Part shown: piece after piece, positions 40,947 to 48,150 of the stretch
Layout of the letters: each line of letters begins with the position of its first letter
How positions within the stretch are numbered: position 1 is the first letter of the stretch
Position numbers and translations under genes: made by a program
Notes under the pieces: generated by a model
The model's input: the letters and a program-made list of their open reading frames with translations, nothing else
The model's database searches: none
What the model was told of the DNA's origin: nothing
From: Collinsella aerofaciens
GTDB lineage: Bacteria; Actinomycetota; Coriobacteriia; Coriobacteriales; Coriobacteriaceae
DNA length: 64,000 nt
Assembly (NCBI GenBank): GCA_030826265.1
Contig: JAPJOH010000001.1
Coordinates: 62,001 to 126,000, forward strand
Direction: 5' to 3'

Positions 40947-41573
40947 ATGAAGAAGCTGTATCTACTCCGCCACGGTCAGACGGAGTTCAACGTCAAAAAG
41001 CTGGTCCAGGGCCGCTGCGATTCACCGCTCACCGACTTAGGCCGTCAGCACGCCGGGATGGCAGCCGCATGGCTCAAAGCCCACGGCGTCGTCCCCGACA
41101 AAGTGGTCTCATCACCCTTAGGCCGAGCCATGGACACGGCAAGTCTCGTCGCATGCGAGCTCCTCGGCCCGGACGCAGCAGCCGAGCCCTGCGAAGGCAT
41201 TATCGAGCGCTGCTACGGCTCCTTCGAAGAAGGCCCGCACGGCGCGCTGCCCACCGACGTCTGGGATCCGGGCGAGGACCTGGTCCCCTTCGGAGGAGAA
41301 GGAAGCCAGGCGCTGCAAGAACGTATGGTGGATGCGCTTACCAATATCATGGGCTCCGAGGGCATCGAAACCCTTCTAGCAGTAAGCCACGGCAGCGCCA
41401 GCCGCCAATTTATCAAGGCCGCAGCCCCAGAGGGCTTCGAGCTCCCAACAAAACTCCCCAACTGCGCCATCATGATCTTCGATTTCGATGAGGCAAAGCC
41501 ACAAGCAGAAGGCGAACCGTCCCAATGCAAGTTCACACTCCAGCAAATAGTGGACCCCCAACAAAGTCATTAG
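40947..41573 (+). CDS. Histidine phosphatase family protein (phosphoglycerate mutase-like)
   Basis: Cofactor-independent-type phosphatase fold of 208 residues, with the phospho-His motif LYLLRHGQTEFN at the N-terminus, SSPLGRAMDTASL, catalytic Glu in IERCYGSFEEG and the second His in LLAVSHGSASRQ. Such proteins act on phosphoglycerates, nucleotides, alpha-ribazole phosphate and others; the substrate is not determined. Its codon use is like the 3' part of the aminotransferase at 11040-11433: TTA and CTA leucine codons and C/A-rich third positions. Both genes lie just before a family 1 structured element. Confidence 0.85.
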   Translation: MKKLYLLRHGQTEFNVKKLVQGRCDSPLTDLGRQHAGMAAAWLKAHGVVPDKVVSSPLGRAMDTASLVACELLGPDAAAEPCEGIIERCYGSFEEGPHGALPTDVWDPGEDLVPFGGEGSQALQERMVDALTNIMGSEGIETLLAVSHGSASRQFIKAAAPEGFELPTKLPNCAIMIFDFDEAKPQAEGEPSQCKFTLQQIVDPQQSH

Positions 41574-41603
41574 CCTGAGCGAGCAAGGTTTAGCAGACAT
41601 CAA

Positions 41604-41780
41604 CGTGGCGTTCCCAGTGTGCGGCGGAGGGGGCGGGCCTGAGACATATTAAGGTTGTCGCGAGTTCCGCACGAACAGGAGAGCACTTAATGTGCTCTCC
41701 GTCGTGAGCAGGACTGTAGAGCAGCAACCTTAATATGTCTCAGGCCCGCCCCCTCCGCCGCACACTGGGAACGTGCCACG
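41604..41780. repeat. Large structured intergenic element, family 1, copy B
   Basis: A nearly perfect inverted repeat: 48-bp arms (41610-41657 and 41725-41772) plus outer CGTGGC/GCCACG with a two-base bulge. The arms read through GGCGGAGGGGGCGGGCCTGA and ATATTAAGGTTG. The centre holds TTCCGCACGA, the 9-bp hairpin GGAGAGCAC-TTAAT-GTGCTCTCC and CAGGAC. The hairpin differs from copy A by one compensated base pair. It lies between the phosphatase gene and the rplC leader. No gene is encoded. Confidence 0.85.
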
Positions 41781-41822
41781 CACTTTACCTGCGTAAACAA
41801 TGTGAGTGAAATATGAATCTCG

Positions 41823-41848
41823 ATGGATACGCCCGCAGCCGTGTATAC
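41823..41848 (+). promoter_or_regulatory. Repeated 26-nt motif before rplC
   Basis: It contains CGCCCGCAGCCGTGTATAC and ends in TATACT, a good -10 hexamer. The same 26 bases with two changes occur before rplB at 43688-43713. It may be a ribosomal-protein promoter with a shared upstream sequence. Confidence 0.6.
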
Positions 41849-41960
41849 TAAACAGCTGTGTGTAACCAGGGGAGTATTCTGGCTGGACAAAATGCCTGCT
41901 TAATAGGGTTGTCAGGTAGTCCGGGCGAAATACAAGGCTGGGGAGCGCGTCGTGTAAGTA

Positions 41961-42012
41961 GTGGTCCTCTAGGGGCGTACGCTCGGTGGCGTACGCATTG
42001 TCCCAAGACCAC
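41961..42012 (+). ncRNA. Structured leader of the rplC operon
   Basis: GTGGTC (41961) pairs with GACCAC (42007), enclosing an 8-bp stem GCGTACGC-TCGGTG-GCGTACGC (41975-41996). It lies within the transcribed leader 20 bases before rplC. In other bacteria L4 or another operon product regulates at such a leader. That role is inferred only from position. Confidence 0.5.
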
Positions 42013-42032
42013 GCGAGAGTTGGGATCATATC

Positions 42033-42653
42033 TTGATCAGCATGATTCTCGGCCGCAAGATTGGCATGACCCAGGTTTGGGACGAGGACGACAACGTCGT
42101 TCCCGTCACGGTCATCCAGGCTGGCCCCTGCGCTGTCTCGCAGGTTAAAACTCAGGCAACCGACGGCTATGACGCCGTCCAGATCGGTTTCGGCGACATC
42201 AAGGCCAAGAACGTGAACAAGCCCATGGCTGGTCACTTCGCCAAGGCTGGCGTCGAGCCTGTTCGCTTCCTTCGTGAGGTCCGCGTCGAGAACGGCGAGG
42301 AGCACAAGGTCGGTGAGGTCGTCACCGTCGCTGATTTCGCTGATGTCGAGAAGGTCGACGTCATCGGTACCTCCAAGGGTAAGGGCTTCCAGGGTCGCAT
42401 CAAGCGCTGGGGTCAGCGCCGCGGTCCTATGACGCATGGTTCTCACTTCCAGCGTCACCCCGGTTCTATCGGTCAGTGCGCCTATCCTGCGCGCGTCCTC
42501 AAGGGCGTCAAGATGGCCGGTCACATGGGTAACGAGCGCGTTGCCGTCAAGAACCTTTCCGTTGTCCGCATCGATGCCGAGCAGAACCTCATCTTGGTCA
42601 AGGGCGCTGTCCCGGGTGCCAAGAATGGTCTCGTCGCCATCCGTATGGCCTAA
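42033..42653 (+). CDS. rplC: 50S ribosomal protein L3
   Basis: Large-subunit assembly protein near the peptidyl-transferase centre, 206 residues. ILGRKIGMTQVWDEDDNVVP and KGKGFQGRIKRWGQRRGPMT are typical, with the conserved HGSHFQRHPGSIG loop. The start is TTG at 42033, seven bases after GGGA; the ATG at 42042 is the alternative. It is first in the detached part of the S10 operon. Confidence 0.97.
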   Translation: MISMILGRKIGMTQVWDEDDNVVPVTVIQAGPCAVSQVKTQATDGYDAVQIGFGDIKAKNVNKPMAGHFAKAGVEPVRFLREVRVENGEEHKVGEVVTVADFADVEKVDVIGTSKGKGFQGRIKRWGQRRGPMTHGSHFQRHPGSIGQCAYPARVLKGVKMAGHMGNERVAVKNLSVVRIDAEQNLILVKGAVPGAKNGLVAIRMA

Positions 42654-42699
42654 GGGCCCAGCCCATTTAGCCCAGCGTCATACCAAGGAGAACACTTAA

Positions 42700-43326
42700 A
42701 TGGCAAAGTTTGAAGTAAAGAACAGCGAGGGCAAGAAGGTCGCCGAGGCCGAGCTCGCCGCTGAGGTGTACGGCATCGAGCCGAACATCCACGTTATGCA
42801 CCACATCGTCAAGTGCCAGATGGCCTCTTGGCGTCAGGGCACCCAGTCTGCTAAGGGTCGCTCTGAGGTTTCCGGTGGCGGCAAGAAGCCTTGGCGTCAG
42901 AAGGGCACCGGCCGTGCCCGCCAGGGTTCCATCCGTGCTGCCCAGTGGCGTCACGGTGGCGTTGTCTTCGCCCCCAAGCCCCGTTCCTACGCTAAGCGTA
43001 TGAACAACAAGGAGGTCAAGCTGGCTATGCGCTCCGCGCTGTCCGCCAAGCTGGCCGATGGCGAGCTCGTGCTCGTCGACGACTACGGCTTCGAGAAGCC
43101 TTCCACCAAGGCTGCCGTCGCCATGCTCAAGGCTCTCGGTCTTGAGGGCAAGCGTCTGACCATCATCGTTCGCGATGAGGACGTCAACGCCTACCTGTCG
43201 TTCCGCAACATTCCCAAGACGTTCATCATCACCGCTGACGAGGCCAACACCTACGATCTCGTCAACAACAACGCTGTGCTGATGCCCGCCGACATCGCCG
43301 CTCACTTCGGGGAGGTGCTTGCATAA
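42700..43326 (+). CDS. rplD: 50S ribosomal protein L4
   Basis: Protein of 208 residues with its long loop (GGGKKPWRQKGTGRARQGSI) that lines the exit tunnel. In E. coli L4 also represses the S10 operon. It follows AAGGAG and abuts rplW with no gap. Confidence 0.97.
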   Translation: MAKFEVKNSEGKKVAEAELAAEVYGIEPNIHVMHHIVKCQMASWRQGTQSAKGRSEVSGGGKKPWRQKGTGRARQGSIRAAQWRHGGVVFAPKPRSYAKRMNNKEVKLAMRSALSAKLADGELVLVDDYGFEKPSTKAAVAMLKALGLEGKRLTIIVRDEDVNAYLSFRNIPKTFIITADEANTYDLVNNNAVLMPADIAAHFGEVLA

Positions 43327-43614
43327 ATGACCGCCCACGAGATCATCATCCGTCCGATCGTGTCCGAGCGTTCCTTCTCCGGCATGGAGCAGAACAAGTA
43401 CACGTTCGAGGTCGCCAAGGATGCTAACAAGTATCAGATCAAGGACGCTGTCGAGGAGATCTTCGGCGTCAAGGTCGTTCGCGTGAACACCCTGACGGTC
43501 AAGCCCAAGACCAAGCGCGTGCGCTATGTCGCCGGCAAGACCCGTTCTTGGAAGAAGGCCATCGTCACGCTGGCCGAGGGCGACACCATCGAGGTCTTTG
43601 GCAACCAGGCCTAA
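43327..43614 (+). CDS. rplW: 50S ribosomal protein L23
   Basis: Exit-tunnel-rim protein of 95 residues that docks trigger factor and SRP. IIIRPIVSERSFSGMEQNKY at the start and TLTVKPKTKRVRYVAGK are typical. Its ATG directly follows the rplD stop; the ribosome site GGGGAGG lies inside rplD. Confidence 0.96.
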   Translation: MTAHEIIIRPIVSERSFSGMEQNKYTFEVAKDANKYQIKDAVEEIFGVKVVRVNTLTVKPKTKRVRYVAGKTRSWKKAIVTLAEGDTIEVFGNQA

Positions 43615-43632
43615 GACTCGCTGCTGTTGAGT

Positions 43633-43668
43633 GAGCTCATGCCTCCCAAATAGGGGAGGCGAGAGCTC
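43633..43668 (+). repeat. Hairpin between rplW and rplB
   Basis: GAGCTC + GCCTCCC pair with GGGAGGC + GAGCTC across a two-base internal loop on each side. A weak GGTTTTGGG follows. It may be a partial terminator or processing site in the unusually long (179-base) gap. Confidence 0.6.
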
Positions 43669-43687
43669 AAGGTTTTGGGCGTATAAA

Positions 43688-43713
43688 ATGGACACGCCCG
43701 GAGCCGTGTATAC
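43688..43713 (+). promoter_or_regulatory. Repeated 26-nt motif before rplB
   Basis: A copy of 41823-41848 with 24 of 26 bases identical (core CGCCCGGAGCCGTGTATAC). Its presence after an internal hairpin suggests a second promoter for the rplB part of the operon. Confidence 0.6.
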
Positions 43714-43793
43714 GTCCGGTGTCATCGCACCCGAGGCAGAACCTCGAATCCCTGTCTGCGATGGCTAACGGATTCCTATTGAAAGGGATTGTA

Positions 43794-44624
43794 ATGGCTG
43801 TAAAGCACCTTAAGCCGACCTCCGCTGGTAGGCGTTGGCAGACGATCTCCGACTTCTCCGAGATCACCTGCACCAAGCCCGAGAAGTCTCTTCTCGAGCC
43901 CCTGCCCAAGAAGGCCGGTCGTAACAACAACGGCCGCATCACCACCCGCCACCAGGGCGGCGGCGTGAAGCGTCGTTACCGCGTGATTGACTTCAAGCGC
44001 AACAAGGACGGCGTGCCCGCCAAGGTTGCCACGATCGAGTACGATCCGAACCGTTCCGCTCGCATCGCTCTGCTGCACTACGCTGACGGTGAGAAGCGCT
44101 ACATCCTGGCCCCCAAGGGCCTCGAGGTCGGTCAGACCATCATGTCCGGTTCTGACGCCGACATCAAGCCGGGCAACGCTCTGCCCCTCGCCGACATCCC
44201 CGTCGGTACGCTCATCCACGCCGTCGAGTTCCAGCCGGGCAAGGGCGCTGCTATCGCCCGTTCCGCCGGTAACTCCTGCCAGCTGATGGGTAAGGAGGGC
44301 AAGTACGCTATCGTCCGTATGCCTTCCTCCGAGATGCGCCGCATCCTCGTTACCTGCCGCGCCACCGTCGGTGAGGTCGGCAACGCCGATCACTCCAACA
44401 TCGTCATCGGCAAGGCCGGCCGTAAGCGCCACATGAACGTGCGCCCGACCGTCCGCGGTACCGTCATGAACCCTGTCGACCACCCGCACGGCGGTGGCGA
44501 GGGCAAGAACCACACCTCTGGTCGTCCCTCTGTTACCCCCTGGGGTAAGCCGACGAAGGGCCTTCGTACGCGCAAGAAGAAGAAGGTCTCGAACCAGCAC
44601 ATCATTCGTCGCCGTAAGAAGTAA
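43794..44624 (+). CDS. rplB: 50S ribosomal protein L2
   Basis: Protein of 276 residues next to the peptidyl-transferase centre. AVKHLKPTSAGRRW at the start, the YDPNRSARIALLHYADGEKR region and NPVDHPHGGGEG with the conserved His are present. The ATG at 43794 follows GAAAGGGATT; the frame open back to 43719 includes the intergenic motif and is not coding. Confidence 0.97.
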   Translation: MAVKHLKPTSAGRRWQTISDFSEITCTKPEKSLLEPLPKKAGRNNNGRITTRHQGGGVKRRYRVIDFKRNKDGVPAKVATIEYDPNRSARIALLHYADGEKRYILAPKGLEVGQTIMSGSDADIKPGNALPLADIPVGTLIHAVEFQPGKGAAIARSAGNSCQLMGKEGKYAIVRMPSSEMRRILVTCRATVGEVGNADHSNIVIGKAGRKRHMNVRPTVRGTVMNPVDHPHGGGEGKNHTSGRPSVTPWGKPTKGLRTRKKKKVSNQHIIRRRKK

Positions 44625-44656
44625 TTTCGGATACCGAGTTTTAGGAGAAAGCACTT

Positions 44657-44917
44657 ATGAGCAGAAGTCTCAAAAAGGGCCCGTTCGTGGAGACTCGCCT
44701 TCTCTCGCGTATCACCGCGATGAACGAGGCTGGCAAGAAGGACGTCGTGAAGACCTGGTCCCGCGCGTCCACCATCTTCCCCGAGATGGTTGGTCACACC
44801 ATCGCCGTCCACGACGGCCGCAAGCATGTGCCCGTGTATGTTACCGAGTCCATGGTTGGTCACAAGCTCGGCGAGTTCGCGCCGACTCGTACGTTCCGTG
44901 GCCACAAGGCCAAATAG
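44657..44917 (+). CDS. rpsS: 30S ribosomal protein S19
   Basis: Small-subunit head protein, 86 residues. SRSLKKGPFVETRLL at the start, IFPEMVGHTIAVHDGRKHVP and GEFAPTRTFRGH are typical. It follows TTAGGAG. Confidence 0.97.
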   Translation: MSRSLKKGPFVETRLLSRITAMNEAGKKDVVKTWSRASTIFPEMVGHTIAVHDGRKHVPVYVTESMVGHKLGEFAPTRTFRGHKAK

Positions 44918-44931
44918 GGGGTTAACCGTAA

Positions 44932-45303
44932 ATGGCAACTAAGTCTATTGAAACTGAGGCCACCGAGGTTCGCGCCGTCGCTAAGTACGTGCGTGTTTCC
45001 CCCAGCAAGGCCCGCCTGGTGGTCGATCTGATCCGCCGCAAGCCTGTCGCTCAGGCCTTCGACATCCTCCACTTCTGCGACCGCGCCGTCGCCGTGGATG
45101 TCGAGAAGGTTCTCCGTTCCGCCGTTGCGAACGCCGAGAACAACAACGGTCTGCGTGCCGACAACCTGGTTGTCGCCGCTGCCTATGTTGACGAGGGTCC
45201 GACGCTTAAGCGCATCCGTCCCCGCGCCAAGGGTTCCGCTTCTCGCATTCTGAAGCGTACTTCCCACATCACCGTCGTCGTTGCTCCTCGAAAGGAGGCG
45301 TAA
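44932..45303 (+). CDS. rplV: 50S ribosomal protein L22
   Basis: Exit-tunnel protein of 123 residues, with VRVSPSKARLVVDLIRRKPV and the extended loop region GPTLKRIRPRAKGSASRILK. It has a normal length apart from about ten extra N-terminal residues. Confidence 0.96.
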   Translation: MATKSIETEATEVRAVAKYVRVSPSKARLVVDLIRRKPVAQAFDILHFCDRAVAVDVEKVLRSAVANAENNNGLRADNLVVAAAYVDEGPTLKRIRPRAKGSASRILKRTSHITVVVAPRKEA

Positions 45304-45309
45304 AGCTGT

Positions 45310-46020
45310 ATGGGTCAGAAAGTCTACCCCACCGGCTTCCGTCTTGGCATCACCGAGAACTGGCGCTCCCGCTGGTTCGCAGAGAAGGATTACGCTAAGA
45401 CCCTCGGTAACGATCTCGAGATCCGCAAGTACCTCGAGAAGCGTCTTTCCCGCGCAGCTGTCTCCCGCGTCGAGATCGAGCGCGCTGGCGACAAGGTGAA
45501 GGTCATCATCCTCACCGCTCGCCCCGGCGTTGTCATCGGTAAGAAGGGTGCCGAGATCGATACCCTCCGCACCGAGCTCGAGAAGGTCGCTGGCGTCTCC
45601 AAGGGCCAGCTCTCCGTCGACGTTGTCGAGATCAAGCGCCCCGAGCTCGACGCCAACCTCGTTGCTCAGTCTATCGCCGAGCAGCTCGAGGGCCGCGTTG
45701 CCTTCCGTCGCGCTATGCGCAAGGCTGTCCAGTCCGCCCGCAAGGCCGGCGCTAAGGGCATCCGTATCCAGTGCTCCGGTCGTCTCGGCGGTGCCGAGAT
45801 GGGCCGTCGTGAGTGGTACCGTGAGGGTCGCGTGCCTCTGCACACCCTCCGTGCCAAGATTGACTACGGCACGGCTGTCGCCAGCACCACCATGGGCGCT
45901 TGCGGCGTGAAGGTCTGGATCTACCTGGGCGAGAAGCTCCCGGGCCAGCCTGTTCCCAACCCTGCACTCGAGGGCTCTTCCCGTCCTCGTCGTCGTAACT
46001 CCGAGAGGAGGGGTCAGTAG
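45310..46020 (+). CDS. rpsC: 30S ribosomal protein S3
   Basis: mRNA-entry protein of 236 residues with the KH domain (GVVIGKKGAEIDTLRTEL) and C-terminal GRLGGAEMGRREWYREGRVP. The ATG follows AGGAGGCG at the end of rplV. Its stop codon overlaps the rplP GTG by one base. Confidence 0.97.
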   Translation: MGQKVYPTGFRLGITENWRSRWFAEKDYAKTLGNDLEIRKYLEKRLSRAAVSRVEIERAGDKVKVIILTARPGVVIGKKGAEIDTLRTELEKVAGVSKGQLSVDVVEIKRPELDANLVAQSIAEQLEGRVAFRRAMRKAVQSARKAGAKGIRIQCSGRLGGAEMGRREWYREGRVPLHTLRAKIDYGTAVASTTMGACGVKVWIYLGEKLPGQPVPNPALEGSSRPRRRNSERRGQ

Positions 46021-46523
46021 TGCTTGCCCCTAAGCGTATTCTTCACCGCAAGGTGCAGCGTGGCTCCATGAAGGGCCAGGCCAAGGGTAATACCGAGCTG
46101 CATTTCGGCGAGTTTGGTATCCAGGCTCTCGAGGCCCATTGGATCACCAACCGTCAGATCGAGGCCGCTCGTATTGCCATGACCCGCTACATGAAGCGTG
46201 GCGGTCGTGTCTACATCACGATCTTCCCCGATAAGCCCATCACCAAGAAGCCCGCTGAGACTCGCATGGGTTCTGGTAAGGGTAACCCCGAGGAGTGGGT
46301 GGCCGTCGTCAAGCCCGGCCGCATCATGTTCGAGGTCAAGGGCGTGCCCGAGGAGGTCGCTCGCGAGGCTCTGCGTCTTGCACAGCACAAGCTTCCCATC
46401 AAGACCAAGATTGTTGCTGCTAAGAACGCTGAGCAGCGCATCGAGAAGGAGATGGCTGAGGAGGCCGCTCTCGAGGCCAAGTGGGCTGCTGAGGACGCCG
46501 CCGCCGCCAAGGAGGAGAACTAA
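46020..46523 (+). CDS. rplP: 50S ribosomal protein L16 with C-terminal extension
   Basis: Protein at the central protuberance, 167 residues. LAPKRILHRKVQRGSMKGQA, TRMGSGKGNPEEWVAVVKPG and EALRLAQHKLPIKTKIV are standard. The family is usually about 137-145 residues; here a charged Ala/Glu-rich tail of about 30 residues (IEKEMAEEAALEAKWAAEDA) follows. The start is GTG at 46020, in a TAGTG overlap with rpsC, with GAGGAGGGG upstream. Confidence 0.96.
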   Translation: MLAPKRILHRKVQRGSMKGQAKGNTELHFGEFGIQALEAHWITNRQIEAARIAMTRYMKRGGRVYITIFPDKPITKKPAETRMGSGKGNPEEWVAVVKPGRIMFEVKGVPEEVAREALRLAQHKLPIKTKIVAAKNAEQRIEKEMAEEAALEAKWAAEDAAAAKEEN

Positions 46524-46738
46524 TGAAGCCCGCAGAGATTCGTGAGCTCTCGGACGCTCAGCTCGTTGAGAAGCTGAAGGAAATGCGCGCCGAGCTCTTT
46601 AACCTTCGTTTCCAGATGGCCACCAGCCAGCTGGACAACACCGCTCGCGTCAACACCGTGAAGAAGGACATCGCTCGCGTCCTCACGGAGCAGCGCGCCC
46701 GCGAGATCGCAGCGGAGAAGTCCGCTGTCGCCGAGTAG
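46523..46738 (+). CDS. rpmC: 50S ribosomal protein L29
   Basis: Small helical tunnel-rim protein, 71 residues. IRELSDAQLVEKLKEMRAEL, FNLRFQMATSQLDNTARV and KKDIARVLTEQR are typical. Its ATG overlaps the rplP stop (TAATG). Confidence 0.95.
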   Translation: MKPAEIRELSDAQLVEKLKEMRAELFNLRFQMATSQLDNTARVNTVKKDIARVLTEQRAREIAAEKSAVAE

Positions 46739-46754
46739 GACCTAAGGAGAGAAC

Positions 46755-47015
46755 ATGACTGATTCGCGTAACTCGCGTAAGGTCCGTACGGGTGTCGTTA
46801 CCTCCGTCTCCGGTGCCAAGACCATTGTTGTCACCATCACCGAGCGCAAGCGTCACCCCAAGTACGGCAAGATGATGACCAGCTCCAAGAAGCTGCACGC
46901 TCACGACGAGGAGTGCACGGCTGGCGTGGGCGATACCGTCCGCGTTATGGAGACCCGTCCTATGTCCAAGATGAAGCGTTGGCGCCTCATCGAGGTCGTC
47001 GAGCGCGCTAAATAA
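46755..47015 (+). CDS. rpsQ: 30S ribosomal protein S17
   Basis: OB-fold primary binding protein, 86 residues, with TGVVTSVSGAKTIVVTITER, HPKYGKMMTSSKKLHAHDEE and ETRPMSKMKRWRL. It follows CTAAGGAGAG. Confidence 0.96.
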   Translation: MTDSRNSRKVRTGVVTSVSGAKTIVVTITERKRHPKYGKMMTSSKKLHAHDEECTAGVGDTVRVMETRPMSKMKRWRLIEVVERAK

Positions 47016-47042
47016 GCAGTCGCTCTTACGACTTGTACGTTT

Positions 47043-47108
47043 CCGAAGATGTGCGTATGCCTGGCTTGCATACCACGGGCCGTATAAAGGCTGCGCACCT
47101 CTCTTCGG
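47043..47108 (+). ncRNA. Nested hairpin upstream of rplN
   Basis: CCGAAGA (47043) pairs with TCTTCGG (47102), GTGCG (47051) with CGCAC (47094), and GTATGC (47055) with GCATAC (47068). It occupies the 118-base rpsQ-rplN gap, long for this operon. It could be an RNA-binding site for a ribosomal protein or a processing signal. Confidence 0.55.
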
Positions 47109-47133
47109 TTCTTAGTTCGGAGGAACATCTACC

Positions 47134-47502
47134 ATGATTCAGATGCAAACCATGCTGAACGTCGCCGACAACTCCGGCGCTCGCAAGATTCGCTGCATCA
47201 AGGTGCTTGGCGGTTCCAAGCGTCGTTATGCAGGCATCGGCGATGTGTTCATCGGTGCTGTCCAGGAGGCTACCCCTGGCGCCAACGTCAAGAAGAAGGA
47301 CGTTGTCCGTTGCGTCGTCGTTCGCACCGTTAAGGAGATCCGCCGCAAGGATGGCTCCTACATTCGCTTTGATGAGAACGCCTGCGTTGTCATCAACAAC
47401 GATGGTTCGCCCGTCGGCACCCGTATCTTCGGGCCTGTCGCTCGCGAGCTTCGTGACAAGAAGTACATGAAGATCGTCTCGCTCGCTCCCGAGACCCTGT
47501 AG
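47134..47502 (+). CDS. rplN: 50S ribosomal protein L14
   Basis: Subunit-interface protein of 122 residues. MIQMQTMLNVADNSGARKIR, YAGIGDVFIGAVQEATP and FGPVARELRDKKYMKIVSLA are typical. The ATG follows CGGAGGAAC. Confidence 0.97.
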   Translation: MIQMQTMLNVADNSGARKIRCIKVLGGSKRRYAGIGDVFIGAVQEATPGANVKKKDVVRCVVVRTVKEIRRKDGSYIRFDENACVVINNDGSPVGTRIFGPVARELRDKKYMKIVSLAPETL

Positions 47503-47515
47503 TTAGGGGAGATAT

Positions 47516-47821
47516 ATGTATATCAAGAAGGGCGATAAGGTCCAGGTTCTCTCTGGTAAGGATCGCGGCAAGCAGGGCGTTGTCCTGCGTGCTCTCCCCG
47601 CCGAGAACAAGGTCGTTGTCGAGGGCGTTTCGGTCGTCAAGAAGGCCGTCAAGCCCAACGCTGCCAACCAGCAGGGCGGCATCGTTTCGCAGGAGGCTCC
47701 CATCGACGCCTCCAACGTCAATCTCGTTTGCCCCGAGTGCGGTAAGGTTACCCGCGTCGGTCACGAGAAGGACGGCAAGAACAAGCTGCGCGTCTGCAAG
47801 AAGTGCGGCCACAAGTTCTAA
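47516..47821 (+). CDS. rplX: 50S ribosomal protein L24
   Basis: Assembly-initiator protein of 101 residues with a KOW motif (GDKVQVLSGKDRGKQGVVLR) and a C-terminal four-Cys segment (CPECGKVTRVGHEKDGKN, CKKCGHKF) that may bind zinc. It is last in this block and directly followed by a terminator; rplE, its usual neighbour, is not here. Confidence 0.96.
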   Translation: MYIKKGDKVQVLSGKDRGKQGVVLRALPAENKVVVEGVSVVKKAVKPNAANQQGGIVSQEAPIDASNVNLVCPECGKVTRVGHEKDGKNKLRVCKKCGHKF

Positions 47822-47847
47822 GCTGCCCGCAACATCAAGTTGCTAGC

Positions 47848-47883
47848 AAAGGCCCGGATGCCCCCCGGCACCCGGGCCTTTTT
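47848..47883 (+). terminator. Terminator of the rplC-rplX block
   Basis: The stem AAAGGCCCGG / CCGGGCCTTT with an inner TGCC/GGCA pair is followed by TTTC. Confidence 0.9.
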
Positions 47884-47968
47884 CTATCCCTACTCATTGG
47901 GGACAGGCTTAAATGAGTACCCTAACTGGGTAAGCATAAATGAGCGGTCGTGCTGTATAAATTGCTTG

Positions 47969-48030
47969 TATGCGCGTTTATGCGCGTTAGATTGCGTTTA
48001 ATTACGCACCTATGCGTATATATGCGCCGT
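47969..48030. repeat. Phased TATGCG motif cluster before the dehydrogenase gene
   Basis: TATGCG occurs at 47969, 47979, 48011 and 48021, in two pairs each spaced 10 bases, with ATTGCG and an inverted TACGCA between. The DNA is AT-rich for this genome. It may be a multi-site operator, perhaps for the DeoR-type protein encoded at 49234. The rest of the 329-base gap holds a GCGCACAGACGCGCG repeat and probably the promoter. Confidence 0.5.
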
Positions 48031-48150
48031 TTACGGGGCAATAATGACCGTTTAGCGGTGAGATACGCAAAAACGCGCACAGACGCGCGTGTTTGTGCGA
48101 ATATAGAGCTGTCAGAAATGCAAGACGTTCTATGACACAGGAGACACATA

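Noticed and set aside
41604..41780. Insertion sequence or MITE with target duplication
   Set aside because: No transposase, no clear flanking duplication, and arms unrelated to copy A. A mobile origin is left open as a finding but not called.
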